From: Agrypnia vestita
Lineage: Eukaryota > Arthropoda > Insecta > Trichoptera > Phryganeidae
Length of the DNA: 64,000 bases
Direction of reading: 5' to 3'
NCBI GenBank assembly: GCA_016648135.1
Contig: JADDOH010001521.1
Span: forward strand, 372,001-436,000
Positions 12,380 to 24,500 of the stretch are shown here, piece by piece. Every line of letters starts with the position of its first letter. Position 1 is the stretch's first letter. The notes below the pieces were generated by a model. That model was not told the DNA's origin. It did no database searches and was given only the letters and a program-made list of their open reading frames with translations. Made by a program: the position numbers and the translations under genes.

Positions 12380-12910
12380 AAAAAACTAACCCATAAAAAC
12401 CAAGTTTTTATTTTACTCCCTTTCTTTGAAAATTAAGTTTACCATCATGTAATTAGATAATTGATTGATTGAAAATGAAACGTGTCTAGACATTTATCTA
12501 TGTCAAAAATCTCTAAAAATATCTCTTTATTATTTGATTTCTTCCTAAAAAACTGAAGTGTGCTGTCATCTGTGAACCAATTGTCATAAATTTTCGAAAT
12601 TCGAAGTCAAGTACCTATTATACCTACCGACGGAGTAATTCAAATTTTAAATATTCCGTAACGTTATCGGGCCGCCGTTGGTAGCTTTTCCAATTTGAAA
12701 AAACCATTAAAAATTTGAAAAATGCAAAATTATACTATAATTATTATTTTTTATCAAAAATTTGATAGATCTTCTTGATCGTCGCCAGGAGTCTGCTTGC
12801 AAAGTTTCAGCTCGATTGGATCACGGGAAAAGGGTTAAAAATTGATCCCAAGTTTTTTCGTCAAGGAAACAAGCAAGCAGACGCCACGAGTTAAAAGAAA
12901 GGAAGTAAAA
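12380..12910 (-). repeat. Repeat R1, interrupted copy
   Basis: The ends match R1: about 12380-12425 is the inner end and about 12690-12910 the outer part, with ATTTGATAGATCTTCTTGAT and ACGCCACGAGTTAAAAGAAA. About 260 bp of unrelated sequence separates them, so this copy carries an insertion or is a recombinant. Confidence 0.65.
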
Positions 12911-13170
12911 ATATAAAAATAACATAAATCATTGTAAAATATACCCCTCTATTTTCATTTACAAGAGTCTTATAATTCAGGGGATAAGAAACGAAAGCGC
13001 CGCTATACAAATGCTAAGAATGCTGGGCGAAGTGATAAAATAAGATTATCTGGCAAAGAGTATCAATTTTACAACTGAGAACTGATTTTGAAAGAATGTT
13101 TTTATTAAAGTAAAACACAAATCACTTAAAGTGGTGAAAACAAAGTGATTTTATTTTTATTTCAATAATA

Positions 13171-14455
13171 TTAGGTCCTTACATATGAAATTGGCGTTTT
13201 GCCGTACTGGCAAATTTTATCTCAAATATCTTCTCTTTGGTTAGGAATTCCAAATCCAAATTTATACAGCTATTTACTCATGTATTTGTGTTTTGAAAAT
13301 TATAATTCATTTGTTTTTTCCTCAATTGTTTTTTTCTTTGCGTCACTCAATTTACAAAATGAAAAACTTGAAATATCGCGTTATTTACGAGTACGAGTTC
13401 CACCGTGGCACCAGTGCTGCAGAAACGACTCGAAGGATTAATGATGTGTATGGCGACGGTGCCGCAAAAGAAAACACAGTGCGTTTTTGGTTCCAACGTT
13501 TTCGTTCTGGAAATTTCGACCTGCAGAACAAGCCCCGTGGACGGCCGGCGACCAAAGTTGATAATGAAGAATTGAAGGCTATTGTGGAAGCGGATCCATC
13601 GCAAACCACATCCGAGTTAGCTGCAGGCTGCGGTGTTAGTGATAAAACTGTTTTAATCCACTTGAAGTAAATTGGTAAGGTGACAAAGCTTGAAAGGTGG
13701 GTACCTCACGAATTGAGTGAAGCAAATCAACAAACGCGCGTTGACTGCTGCGTTGCATTACTCAACCGGCACAATAATGAAGGGATTTTCAATCGAATCA
13801 TTACCTGTGATGAAAAGTGGATCCTGTACGATAATCGGAAGCGCTCATCGCAATGACTGAACCCTGCCGAACCAGCCAAACCATGCCCCAAGCGAAAATT
13901 GACTCCAAAAAAGTTACTTGTGAGCGTTTGGTGGACTAGTGCTGGTGTCGTTCACTACAGCTTTCTTAAATCTGGCCAGACGATTACGGCAGATGTCTAT
14001 TGTCATCAACTGCAAACCATGATGGAAAAGCTAGCTGCTAAACAACCGAGGCTTGTTAATCGCTCTAGGCCACTGCTGCTTCATGATAACGCTAGACCAC
14101 ACACTGCACAACAGACGGCTACCAAATTAGAGGAGCTTCAATTGGAATGTCTAAGACATCCACCGTACTCTTCGGACCTTGCCCCAACAGATTACCATTT
14201 TTTTCGAAATTTGGATAACTTCTTGCAAACGAAAAAATTCAACTCCGATGGGGCAGTCCAAACCGCCTTCAAAGATTTTATTGATTCCCGTCCGAATGGT
14301 TTTTTTAGTAAAGGGATCGATGAACTACCTATGAGATGGCAAAAGTGCATAGATAGCAATGGTACATACTTTGATTAAATAAATATATTATAATAAAAAA
14401 AATCGGCTTTATGTTCCTCCCATACTAAACGCCAATTTCATATGTAAGGACCTAA
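13171..14455 (+). mobile_element. Mariner element, copy 1 (cecropia/Hsmar1-like)
   Basis: A 1285-bp element with perfect 29-bp terminal inverted repeats beginning TTAGGTCCTTACATATG. It is flanked by TA target duplications at 13169-13170 and 14456-14457. It holds one intronless transposase frame (13359-14378), inactivated by two stop codons. Size, TA target and DD34D transposase are those of mariner. The subfamily is inferred from protein resemblance to the Hsmar1/SETMAR type. Copy 2 is inverted at 41873-43156. Confidence 0.95.
13359..14378 (+). pseudogene. Mariner transposase, two nonsense mutations
   Basis: The frame starts with ATG at 13359 and keeps one reading frame to TAA at 14376-14378 (339 codons including two internal stops). 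The N-terminal paired helix-turn-helix DNA-binding region covers about residues 1-110. TAA at 13668-13670 interrupts it at LK*IGK, where copy 2 has Gln. A second stop, TGA at 13854-13856, replaces the Trp of copy 2. The catalytic triad is otherwise visible: TCDEKW, HDNARPH, and the third Asp in APTDYHFF, with 34 residues between the last two. The family cuts and pastes DNA at TA sites. This copy cannot make full-length protein. Confidence 0.93.
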
Positions 14456-15654
14456 TAGTTTTGCCACAAAGTTCAAAACTTCATTCAGAAGAAAAAATAT
14501 TCTTCGAACAGTTCATGTTTTAGTGTTTCAGAAGCATTTTATCAAGAGCATATTAATTTTAAAAATTCGATTCTGGCTTTAAAATCAGTTATACAAAGGT
14601 TAACCTGAATTCGTTTATTAGATAGTGGCACTTTTATTCTAAACACAAAACAGGCAGGACGTAATTATTTATGTACGTGTAAAGATTACGTGAAAATTTT
14701 CAAGACATTTGACAAAACGTGATAAATTGACTAAATTTACAGTGATATATAATAGGAAGTAGCAAAACTAAGCCGTGATTGTTAAATTATGCAACCAATG
14801 AGAAAAGACCCGATAAACTGTTTTTCAAGTTATTTTCTTTTGGCGCATTGAGAGTAAAATCTGTAACGCAACGGAAGTTGCGCACGCGTAGGTGCGCATT
14901 GTAGCGGAAATGCGTGTAGCGGTATTGCAAGACCATGAAATGCGCGCGCATCCGTGAATCTTTCAAAAATTTATTCATTTGAAATTAGTGGTCATCGTAT
15001 TTTTAATATGTATTTTTTAATAATAAAACTGTTTTATAAAATTAATGAATAATAATTATTGTACTGCCATTTTTTATTTTATTTATTTTTTACGAGAAAC
15101 AAACAGTACAAATAGAAATCAGGTTACACATGAACATTAATAGAGACCATCTAACAAGTTTCCATAGAATTTACCTGTTATGTATTAAAATATAGCTACA
15201 ATATACAAAAAAAAATTAAAAGTCTAAATTAAGAAAAAGTCATAGAATAAAGGTAAAAGAGGAATCATGTATGGGAAGGAAAAGACAGACCTACTTATTA
15301 AAAAGGGGAAAAGACAAGAAAAAAAAGAAGAGTAAAAGAAATAGGTATAGCATCTATCTATCTAAAATAGGTCTGGATAAAAGAAAGAAGATGTATTTAA
15401 TAAAAAGAGAAAAAAGATCGTCAATGAGGTGATATCAAATATTCAGATATCCAAGTCGCCGAATATAACAAAACATGTTGAAAAAAAGACAAGCGATATA
15501 TAAAAGAGTTTTGCCATCAGGAATATGTCTCTTTGCCAAATTTCAGAGTGATTTTTGGTGAGGAAGGCGGTCAAATATTTTTTAAAAGATTCCTCGCTGA
15601 CAAACAAGTGAAACTTAATAAAATCAAGTAAAAGGATAGCGAACGTATATATTG
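14456..15654. other. Spacer, no gene recognised
   Basis: AT-rich sequence. A CpG-richer patch at 14865-14960 contains repeated TGCGCRC-type words. A purine-rich run lies at 15210-15420. Neither shows a known feature. Confidence 0.4.
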
Positions 15655-15993
15655 GTGTATCATCATCATCATCATCATTCTTGGCACTACAACCCTTGGT
15701 GGGTCTTGGCCTCCTCAATAATTTTCCTCCACTCATCCCGGTCTAGTGCCAGCTCTCTCCAGTTTCGAAGCTCTAAGGCAGAGATATCTTTGAGGACGTT
15801 GTCAATCCATCTTAGCTTCGGTCCTTCCTAAGCTCCTTCGCCCTATTGGCCTTGAGTTCAGCAGGGACTTTTGTGCTTGATGCTCGGACATTCTCTCCAC
15901 GTGACCCAGCCACCGAAGTCTTCCCAGTTTTATAAATTTTGTGACGTTTGGCTTCTTAAATAGAGTATAGAGCTCATTGATGTATATCAACAA
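15655..15993 (-). pseudogene. LINE ORF2 C-terminus with (ATG)n tail
   Basis: The minus strand reads ELYTLFKKPNVTKFIKLGRL then RWLGHVERMSEHQAQ. After a frameshift near 15825 it continues in another frame as LRNWRELALDRDEWRKIIEE to a stop at TAG. A short ATGATGATG run (plus-strand CAT repeat at about 15660-15677) follows. This WxGHxxRM / DRxxWR pattern is the common C-terminus of a widespread insect non-LTR family. The copy is 5'-truncated and frameshifted. Confidence 0.8.
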
Positions 15994-16578
15994 CTTATTT
16001 GTTCCCAGATATTATTTTAAAGCAGCTTAATCGATTCAAAGGCTTATGAGGGTATCCTATTAAAACGGGAAAAATAATTGATGTAATATTAATACCGTTT
16101 CGGGTATACTTTAGGCGTTCATCCGTCGCGATCAAAGCGACGTAAGATGACATGACAAATCCGTCTCAGACCTTTTAGTTAAACGGATTTGTATCGATTC
16201 GGTCGGCCATCATATAACTCTTTGGCATTCATATTGAATTTCGAGCCGTCAAAGAAACATTGTTCAGCGAGAAATGCTTTGAGTCAGGCGATACGAGAGG
16301 AAATAGTGGGGTGGTGTTTGCTCTCGAGAGTGATGTGTGTCTGGGAGGGTTAGCTCGTCGCTAATAGATCCGGTGGGGTTTATTCAACTAACCGGCGCGG
16401 ATAATCCACTCACCGGTGCTTGGGCGACAGAAGAGAAACATACGCTACTACAAGGTGAGCAGAAAAATACTCTTCGGTTTTATTTGGCTTTTAAGTATAT
16501 AAATTGCTGTACCTGTGGAAGTACTGAAAAATGAAGGAACGGCGACAGATTATATAAAATAGTTAAAAGCTATTTGAC
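15994..16578. other. Unique-looking spacer with small open frame
   Basis: Less AT-rich than its surroundings between 16090 and 16460. A plus frame (16337-16534) includes LTGADNPLTGAWATEEKHTL and is followed near 16452 by a donor-like AAGGTGAGC. It could be a lost exon or chance, and I recognise no domain. Confidence 0.25.
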
Positions 16579-16918
16579 GTCCCTTGTAGCCCAGTGAGCA
16601 TGACGCTGGCTTCCCACACCGAGGGTTCCAAGTTCGAATCCCGGTGAGGACGCAATTATTAATCTCTGTGAATTACCACTTTGCAATGGTTTATACAACC
16701 GGTGCGGTGCAACACGGTCTTGCTTGTTAGTTGAAAAAATGTCAACCTGGAGACGATTGAGTAGGACGGATATGGATATGATATATATTTTCTTTCTCCT
16801 GGGTGAGCGGTGGGTACCATTTACTGTGATTTACCAAAACTTGGATGTTTTGTAATGTTTCGCTTCCGTAATTAGGCCTTTTGGCGTGTTGAATTGAAAC
16901 ATAGAGTTAATTTTTTTT
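16579..16918 (+). repeat. tRNA-derived SINE, family B, copy 1
   Basis: The head (16579-16652) carries a TAGCCCAGTGAGC A-box-like and AGTTCGAATCCCGG B-box-like motif. A body follows, ending in a T-rich tail after AACATAGAGTTAA. The flanks AGCTATTTGAC on both sides are consistent with a target duplication. Transcription by RNA polymerase III is inferred from the boxes. Confidence 0.85.
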
Positions 16919-16953
16919 AGCTATTTGACTAAAAAGCTAAAAAGCTATTTGAC

Positions 16954-17321
16954 GTCCCTCGTAGCCCAGTGAGCATGACGCTGGCTTCCCACACCGAGGG
17001 TTCCAAGTTAGAATCCCGGTGAGGACGCAATTATTAATCTCTGTGAATTACCACTTTGCAATGGTTTATACGACCGGTGCGGTGCAACACGGTCTTGCTT
17101 GTTAGTTGAAAAAATGTCAACCTGGAGACGATTGAGTAGGACGGATATGGAAGCTTTTTCTCTTAGAAAAAGCTTCCATATCCGTCCTATTTTCTTTCTC
17201 CTGTGTGAGCGGTGGGTACCATTTACTGTGATTTACCAAAACTTGGATGTTTTGTAATGTTTCGCTTCCGTAATTAGGCCTTTTGGCGTGTTGAATTGAA
17301 ACATAGAGTTAATTTTTTTTT
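16954..17321 (+). repeat. tRNA-derived SINE, family B, copy 2 with inserted hairpin
   Basis: Nearly identical to copy 1 over head, body and tail, in the same orientation and 35 bp downstream, again preceded by AGCTATTTGAC. It differs where copy 1 reads GGATATGGATATGATAT: here 17137-17189 is a perfect hairpin with about 25-bp arms and a 3-base loop. Confidence 0.88.
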
Positions 17322-17665
17322 AAATTATGTTTGTATATAACTACATACGGAGATTTTTAGTCTACCGGTTTCGAGAGGTACCCGTCTCTTCCTCAGGACA
17401 AATATCACTTCGCACCACATCCATAGTATTATTAAGGTACACACTAACACCTCCCAAAAATATTTCTCACGTGCTCGTTTCTTTGAGAAATATTTTGTGT
17501 TGACAGAAATATTTTCGGAAGTGTGTAAATAATACCATGGTATGGTGTGTAGTGATATTGAAATGCTAGTTCAAGGTTTGTCCTGATAAAGAGATGGATA
17601 CGTCTCGAAACCGGAGATTAAAAGTCTCCATAAGCGGTTAAGTACTAACATAACTAACATTTTGT
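17322..17665. repeat. Foldback repeat with CTGAnGA-GAAAC modules in both arms
   Basis: The two arms of about 150 bp are imperfect reverse complements. The left arm carries CTGAGGA...GAAAC on minus (17396 down to 17368). The right arm carries CTGATAA...GAAAC on plus (17583-17611). Both are followed by CCGG and an AGAY-rich stem. Confidence 0.65.
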
Positions 17666-20589
17666 TAAAACGCCTAACCACAAAGTTAATGCTTTAAATA
17701 TTAATTATAAAAGCTATAAAAACCAATAATCTTAAACTTTATTAAAATTACAACCCAAGTGTAATCTACATATCTACACATGTCAATGCAATATGTGCTA
17801 CAAAATCGAAAATTTCTTATATCTGTGCTTATTTTTATTGAGTGCTTACGATAATATTTTTCTTGTATGCATTTGCTTCTGTTTTCTGTTCTGTACATCA
17901 TATGAATGTAATTATATCTTAAAAGCATTAAATCTATGTCTCAGTAATTGTATACAGATCTCTGTAAGATAAAGCAAGGAAAAAATAATTAAAGGCAAAA
18001 AAATAAGTATATGTAATTATGAACTACTTATACTGTTTCTAGAATTCTGCAGAGGAGCTACTTGAAATTTAATACAGTGGAATCCTCTTATTGTTTTCAC
18101 TGTAGAATCTGTTATATTTGTTTGATGTTTAAATATTATAATCCACAGTGGGTATATTACAAATCCATGAATTGTCGTCTGGCTATAGTTTAACAACTCT
18201 TCCAAGCACTCTAGAAAGCGATTTTCAATATAGTCTTAAACCCCCTATACGCTTCTGTCGTATCTTCTAAATGTTAGCAAAACTTCATATTTTCGTGGTA
18301 TATATTTATCTTTGGAAATAGAAATGCGGATATGTCGGTATGTAGGAGGCCATGTATGGCGAATACGGAGGCTGAGTCATGATGATAATGGTGTTAGTTT
18401 TGATCAGAAATTTTGTAATCATTGTTCCATTTTTTCCATACGTTAAAAATTATTAAGAACACCAAAACACGTGTAAACTTTTTGGCAGCCAATAATGAAG
18501 TAAGTATTTAATCTACAAATTTCGAGATACATTAGAGAATTGTGCAACCTCCAAATTTAAAAACTCCGATTATTTTAATGAATGTTTCTTAGTTAGTATT
18601 TTAAGTCATTAATTTATTTAATTTTTAGCGCACATAAAATCATTCAGAAATTCTTTCGATATTGAATAATTATATTGACTACCTCACGGCTTCTTGACTT
18701 GAAAGAAGGTAATGATATAATGTTTGATTTGCTGTTGCAGCGAGATATTCTTTTTTGAAAATAATTGCCCCTTTTCTTTTTTCTTCTGGCCATTTCTATT
18801 GTATAATTGTAGGATGCTCGTTAAATATATTTTGTTATTTTTATTTCACTTTGAAGCAACGTTAGAGTAGGAATTTGTATTGCGTATTTTTTAACCGATA
18901 TGCAGGATGAGTCAAAAGTTATTTCATCAGTTAGAAATGAATAATGCGTATAACTTATTGAATTTTACTTTGAACATCAGCGTCTCAGCATTCTTACCAA
19001 ACAAACAAACATACAGGTACACGTAATTTTCATTAAAATGGAGTGAATTGTTTCAATCTACGTATGTATGTGTACAAGTGACAAAAAAGCGTGGAAATAA
19101 TGGAGAAAGTTATAAGTTTATCAAAATAATTTATTTAGATTCAAGAAAACAGAGTACATTACCAGTGAATTCGGGAAAATAGAGTACATAAGCAGTAGAG
19201 ATATAAAAACACATTGAAAATTAATATAGACACTTATGTCTCCAGCATAGTCACAATAAAGTATTATGGTGGGATTCTCGATGATACCAGTTCGTGGATT
19301 CAGTGGAAGCTCTTGCCGGAGAAAGCTCGTCGGGAAGAACAATGAAACCTCAGACAGAGAGACCTTTCGGAGATGAGCACATGATGTGATTTGAGCTTTA
19401 CGCGAGCTCAGTACAGAAAGACTCGGTCCAGCAGGAAAAGGTTCGACCGTGGCCGGTGGCATGGTTCTCTAAGTTTGCCAAGAATAATTCCCGGACACCT
19501 TCTAAAAAGACGAGGGCTCATGGAAGCGCTTCACAAACAGATTAACCTGCCAGACGGTAACAGTGCACGGCTTTTATACTTTTTCGGCGGCGAAGGGGAA
19601 GGCTCATTAGCGACATTTATTAACGGTCGAGCAGCCCAAACAATCGTTTTTCGGAAAGGGTGCCATTTGGAAAACAAGGGCGATTTTGCAATAGTTCATT
19701 GGGTTCTAAGTGTTTTCAGGTAATGAACAATACATAGTGCGGGATTTTTGGTCAGATCCATGTGCCCGTATCATCATCAATGAAGTTTTTCTCCAAAATC
19801 AGCGATATTAATCATGATTTGGCATCTCCTGTTAAAAGTATCCGTCAAGGATTTTCTTCGAGAGAGGTTACCAGGAAAATATTTTACGTGTACATATGAT
19901 ATTAATGACTAGAAAATTGGATTTCTCACACAAGAATAAATGGAACTATCGACTGTCATCAACTGTTAGAATGTATCTGCTTGCGTGTTCCATCCCACGA
20001 AAGTAGAAGTCTCGCAGGTTTTGCCTTTCAAACTGCAGCCAACAACTTTTTTTTAAATTAAACTAGCTGATACAAGCAGTCAGAGGTTTTTGCCACCAAT
20101 AATACTAAATTAAAACATATTTTGGAGGATATATAACGGTTTTTTGAAGCATACTTAGATTTTGTCTATTGGGACTTAGAGAAGTGTAGTTTACTCTTCG
20201 AATTATCTTCTCGGTAGCTGCCTGCATCTTGGTTGTTCTTTTGCACTAGGGTCATGGTTTCGGTGTCAGTTGTTGATGGGGTTCGGGAGAAGTTTTGTGT
20301 AATACGTGGTAATTTAACCTATGAATTTTGCTGATAACACCTTATGTGGCTTGTGTTATTGTTTAATTTTATATTAGCTTACCAGTATTGTATATAAAAG
20401 CCCTGAGGGGTGTTAAATTAATAAATTAATTTAAGCATGTAGTAGCAATTACGGATAACATGTATTGTCAAATATTGTATCGCGAAAGTGATTTCAAAAA
20501 TAATTCAATTTAAACAATCTATAATAAAAAAATATTTAAAAAAACATCAAATAAAACAGCTGTCAGCGTTAGGTTTGTTGATGGTTTGA
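17666..20589. other. Long spacer without a recognised gene
   Basis: Mostly AT-rich. The block 19260-19730 is less AT-biased and holds overlapping frames (minus 19121-19462, plus 19391-19723), the latter ending next to a donor-like CAGGTAAT. No domain is recognisable. It could be an exon of an unknown gene or a conserved noncoding element. The rest shows nothing. Confidence 0.3.
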
Positions 20590-20840
20590 TATCAATCATT
20601 TCTTAAATCGGTCAATGTTCAATTGTCTTGATTGTTGAAGCAAGTCATTTCATAATTTAAATCTGTTGCAGATAAATCTTGTCTTCGTTGTGGCTAAAGC
20701 AATGTAAGTTTTGAGATGTCCTCGTATAGTTAGTGTTGATGGTGTTCATGTATTTTAGTGTAATTTTACATTCTCGTCTTGTATTTTGCTTTAGCAAGCT
20801 TATTAATAAACTGTAGGGTTTCAATACTGGTTATGTTATT
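20590..20840 (-). pseudogene. Degraded LINE C-terminal fragment
   Basis: The minus strand, with stops, reads pieces such as NDLLQQSRQLNIDRFKK, matching LYNDLPQQNKQLTTNKFK of the copy at 8955-9330. The surrounding sequence diverges strongly, so it is an older copy of the same family. Confidence 0.5.
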
Positions 20841-20950
20841 GACATTGCGTACCTGTATCGTTTTGTAAACTGTTTTAATTTGTGTAAATAGTTCAAATTG
20901 TACACTTTTTTCAGTATTTTATTTTATAGTTTTTGTGGTTACAAAGCTTA

Positions 20951-20988
20951 TAAGCAAAAAGATATCAGATTTGATATCTTTTTGCTTA
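20951..20988. repeat. Perfect short hairpin
   Basis: The 17-base arm TAAGCAAAAAGATATCA, loop GATT, then the exact reverse complement. Isolated, with no adjacent element recognised. Confidence 0.9.
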
Positions 20989-21249
20989 AAAGTCTGAATA
21001 AATTCATCACATTAAAATTCACAAATACAATACATAAAACTCTATAACTAAGGCAACTATCCATTTAACCAGATACACCATAGAGGTTACTTTACGAAAA
21101 AATACTAACTTCAAAATATACTGATTGTAAAATTTTTTCGAAATTTATTGTGTAAGATTGTGAATTAGTCTACTTTAAAAAATCATTAAAATGATAATTT
21201 TATGACACGTAATGCGTATACATCGGACAGACTGGAAGTAAGATAGTAA

Positions 21250-21432
21250 GTAGCTTGTTGGTCTTGTGGTTAGGACACTCGCCTCGTGATCCAAAGGTCG
21301 CGGGTTCGATCCTCACTCCAGACCAGCAAGTTAGTCCTATTTTCATAGCACAAGCGTTTAGCTTAGTTTGAAAATAGTAAGAATATTGATGTGACACGTA
21401 TTCCATGTTCACATCTCTATTTAAAAAAAAAA
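21250..21432 (+). repeat. tRNA-derived SINE, family A, full copy
   Basis: The tRNA-like head (21250-21324) has a GTCTTGTGGTTAGGAC A-box-like segment and GCGGGTTCGATCC, a near-consensus B box. The body matches position 1-104 and the copy ends in an A run. It is the best-preserved member in the window. Confidence 0.85.
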
Positions 21433-21589
21433 GATATAGACAAGGATCGAAGAACAGTCAAGGGAAATAAAAAAATTTACAATCGATTCAGAAATGGCGG
21501 ACCACGCGAGTAGGTACTGAAGATTATCGTGTCGATAGGAATAGCGTAGATTTAATAAACATATAAAAAAAAGGAAAGAAAAAATATAT

Positions 21590-21815
21590 TTTAGAAAACT
21601 AATTGATTGTAACAAAAATGTAATCAATATTAAAACTCCGTCTATTACGCCCCCTCTTCTGCGCCTAATGACCACGCCCACATATCTACCGGACTCTATC
21701 TCCATCTCGCTCCTCACTCCTGAAAATAATACATTAGCATCGAAAATTTTCTAATCGATATATCTTAATTAAAAAAAAAACAAGAAAAAAACAAATAGTG
21801 AAAGTCAACAAAGCC
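21590..21815 (+). repeat. Half copy of foldback family F1
   Basis: Matches the right arm of 1171-1578: CCCCTCTTCTGCGCCTAATG, the ACCGGACTCTA block and AAATAGTGAAAGT at the end. The opposite arm is absent here. Confidence 0.7.
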
Positions 21816-22299
21816 AAAATATTTTACCGATTTTACTTGGCGGCGCGTTCCCATAATTTTTCTTGTGGTATTTAAGGCAGTGTTTAACAATGCAGGCAAA
21901 ATTCAGCATTTTTTCTGATATTTTCTCTTGCAGTTTGTATCATATTTTTTAAAGAAAATGTATCAAATGTATGTATGTGAAAAAAAAGACCATTAACAAT
22001 GTATTAATTATGTTGAATCTCTTTATTAGTAGTACATAAGAAAAATATAAAAATTATTTATTTTTAAAGTAATTTTTGGCTCACCCTTGGTCCACTTTGA
22101 TAGAATCGTAAACCCTACAAATATCCATTATCAACATTTGAGATGAAAACTGCAATTCACTAGAAAATGTTTTTAAAAGATGTTACACGAACTAATGCAA
22201 GTAAGTTAATACCAGAGAGTTACGGTTTATGTATAGCACGTAACAAAACTCTCAGTGCCTGCAGTTTGAAAAATGTTGCCACATTTTATGTAAATGGAG

Positions 22300-22412
22300 T
22301 TTCGGAGTATTTAAGTAAACCTAATGCAGTGAAGATGAGATCCCTTAGATGTTTGCGTAGTAAATCCATTTATGATAGAATAAATGATGAATATTATATG
22401 TATATGATATAA
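22300..22412 (+). pseudogene. RTE-like LINE ORF fragment
   Basis: The plus frame ends with NAVKMRSLRCLRSKSIYDRI, closely matching NAVEMRSFRRVCGKSIYDRV in the minus-strand fragment at 23505-23696. The open frame extends back to 22167 but that part has no recognisable match. Only about 35 codons are secure. Confidence 0.6.
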
Positions 22413-22449
22413 GGAATGGATGTTAAACTAATCTTAGCCTAATTAAAAT

Positions 22450-23172
22450 TGTCATGGGATGCGGCTTTGGGGACACTAAATTTAATTCAGTTTAATTTAT
22501 TACCAAAAGAAGTCCCCGGACAAGATTTAAATTAAACCTCAATTGTCTCCCGAATATTTCACACTAATTATTGTACTGTTCTTTAATTCGCACTAATAAA
22601 CGTTGTTCCAATTATTTTGATCACGTTTAGTAAACTTTGTTTAATGTTTGTACGTAGAAACTTCTTACCCCGGTATTCCTTCCTTTATTACCGCTTATAT
22701 AACTGGTCTGGTCACACTGTGCTCAATCTGTTACTAGTATCGTGTATTGTAATATCACCGTCACGAATCACTGATCGTACTGGTTCTAATGCTGAAATGT
22801 CGCACTTGTTATCGCTACGTTTATAAATGACCCCGCGTTGCGTGACTCTTTTAATAGATAAATTCCTTAGAGAGATTTACTCTTACGATTACAAGAGTCT
22901 TACAGAGCGTTCTAGACGATTCCAAAGTAGTGTTTTAGGGCGTAATTGAATTTTATGAGATCTTCGAGTGAATTCGGTCACGAATGACTGATGCTGTGTT
23001 GCTTGCGTAATATTCTAGAGTTTGCAATCACGAAGCTATGGGAGCTATCGGTAATTAACCGTAATACCGATATCGGCCATCCACTTCCGCCACTCGAGTC
23101 AGCATTTTCTAATGCTAAAATAGTCACCTTCTCAAAACTACTTAAACTCAGTGCGCAGGAGGCGTCCCCATA
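22450..23172 (-). repeat. Possible LTR-like block
   Basis: On minus the block contains GTTATATAAGCGG (TATA-like), then AATAAAGG, and shows imperfect inverted ends: TGTTTTATGGGGAC at 23172 and GTCCCCAAAGCC near 22465. The layout suggests a solo LTR of a Gypsy-type element, but no target duplication is clear and no internal ORFs remain. Confidence 0.3.
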
Positions 23173-23344
23173 AAACAGCTTCCCTGTTAATAATAGTTGT
23201 AGTCATTGCAATTTCCTAGTTTTCACTATTTTTTAGGATTAGTTTTTCCCATCGCATTTCGTTATCTCGATGAACGTTAAGTGCCGGTCGCGGGAGACCG
23301 TGCGTAAAGACGCGCCGCCAATACAGATTTCCAGGCTGGGTCGA

Positions 23345-23705
23345 CAGGACATAGGTCATGAGAGAAACTTACTTACCATCACGCCGTTTCCGTAGGGGTA
23401 GGCAGAGAGGAAAGAGCGCCACACTCTTCTGTCCTGACATACGACTCTCGCCTCATCTGCATACACACATCTTCACATGCAAGCTCGACGATTGTTGAGG
23501 CTTCTTACGGGACCATCTTCCATAATCTGGTCGTATCACGTCTTCCGCGGTCGCTCTTAATTCTATTTATTATGCTAAAATCAGGTTTACATTCATTCCT
23601 AATATCTTCATTATTTACTCTATCATAAATGGATTTGCCACACACACGTCTAAAGGATCTCATCTCCACTGCATTCATACTACTTTCGTTCCTCAAGAGA
23701 AACCA
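23345..23705 (-). pseudogene. RTE-like LINE C-terminus with GTAA tail
   Basis: Minus 23696-23505 reads ESSMNAVEMRSFRRVCGKSI then YDRVNNEDIRNEC. After frameshifts it continues with NNRRACM and VWRSFLSAYPYGNGVMVSK, the closing segment of this family, running straight into GTAAGTAAG (plus CTTACTTAC near 23370). The end of the protein thus overlaps the tandem tail. It lacks the RT and endonuclease. Confidence 0.75.
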
Positions 23706-24226
23706 ATGGTACCTACTATATATTTAGGTATTGAAATAAAATTGAGACTTTATACGAACCATTTCTACAGAACTTTTTTGTACAGAATTCTGCATAGAAA
23801 AAGTAAATCGGCAGTCGGTCTTCTATGTTTTAATCAATATTTGACTCCCGAGCCTAGCCATTGGTGCACTGCCGTACATTTTAAGTACCGGACGCCGCTG
23901 CGGGGCAGTTTACCGAAACTGCCTCTAAAATTTTACCGCCTGTAAAAATGCGCCGATCTTCCGTGAGATGGCAGCAATTTGTCGAGTTATTAATTTTAAA
24001 TTTAATTCACGATTTACTTGGTCGTTCTCGAGCTTAATGCCTATAGCTTTGAAAATTGTTGTTTTAACATAAAATTATTATGTAGGAATGAAAAAAAACA
24101 CTAAACGAATCTGACGTATAATACATGTCAGTAGTGGTGTGCAGTCAGGACTTAACAAGAATTTCTACGAAATTAGCTAAAATAAAATGCTCCTTCTTCA
24201 ATAAATGCAAATTCACTTTGTGGTGA

Positions 24227-24500
24227 CATTTTAAAATTATTAAAATTAAAAACAAGTTACTTTGTTTTAACCACTGATTTTATTTTAACAAACACTCGAC
24301 ATGTTTCGGGAACCAACGGTCCCTTCTTCAAGAGAATACAAGGTATACTCAAATATCGTATTGTATTGGTATTGGTTTGTATACCTTGTATTCTCTTGAA
24401 GAAGGGGCCGTTGGTTCCCGAAACATGTCGAGTGTTTGTTAAAATTAAATCAGTGGTTAAAACAAAGTTACTTGTTTTTAATTTTAATAATTTTAAAATG
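24227..24500. repeat. Near-perfect palindrome (foldback) with CTTGAAGAA-GAAAC modules
   Basis: Arms of about 120 bp are almost exact reverse complements around a short AT centre near 24358-24370. Each arm carries CTTGAAGAAGG, a GTTGGT-centred stem and CCCGAAACATGTCGAG. The outer ends read CATTTTAAAATTAT. A diverged half is at 44045-44185. Confidence 0.85.
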
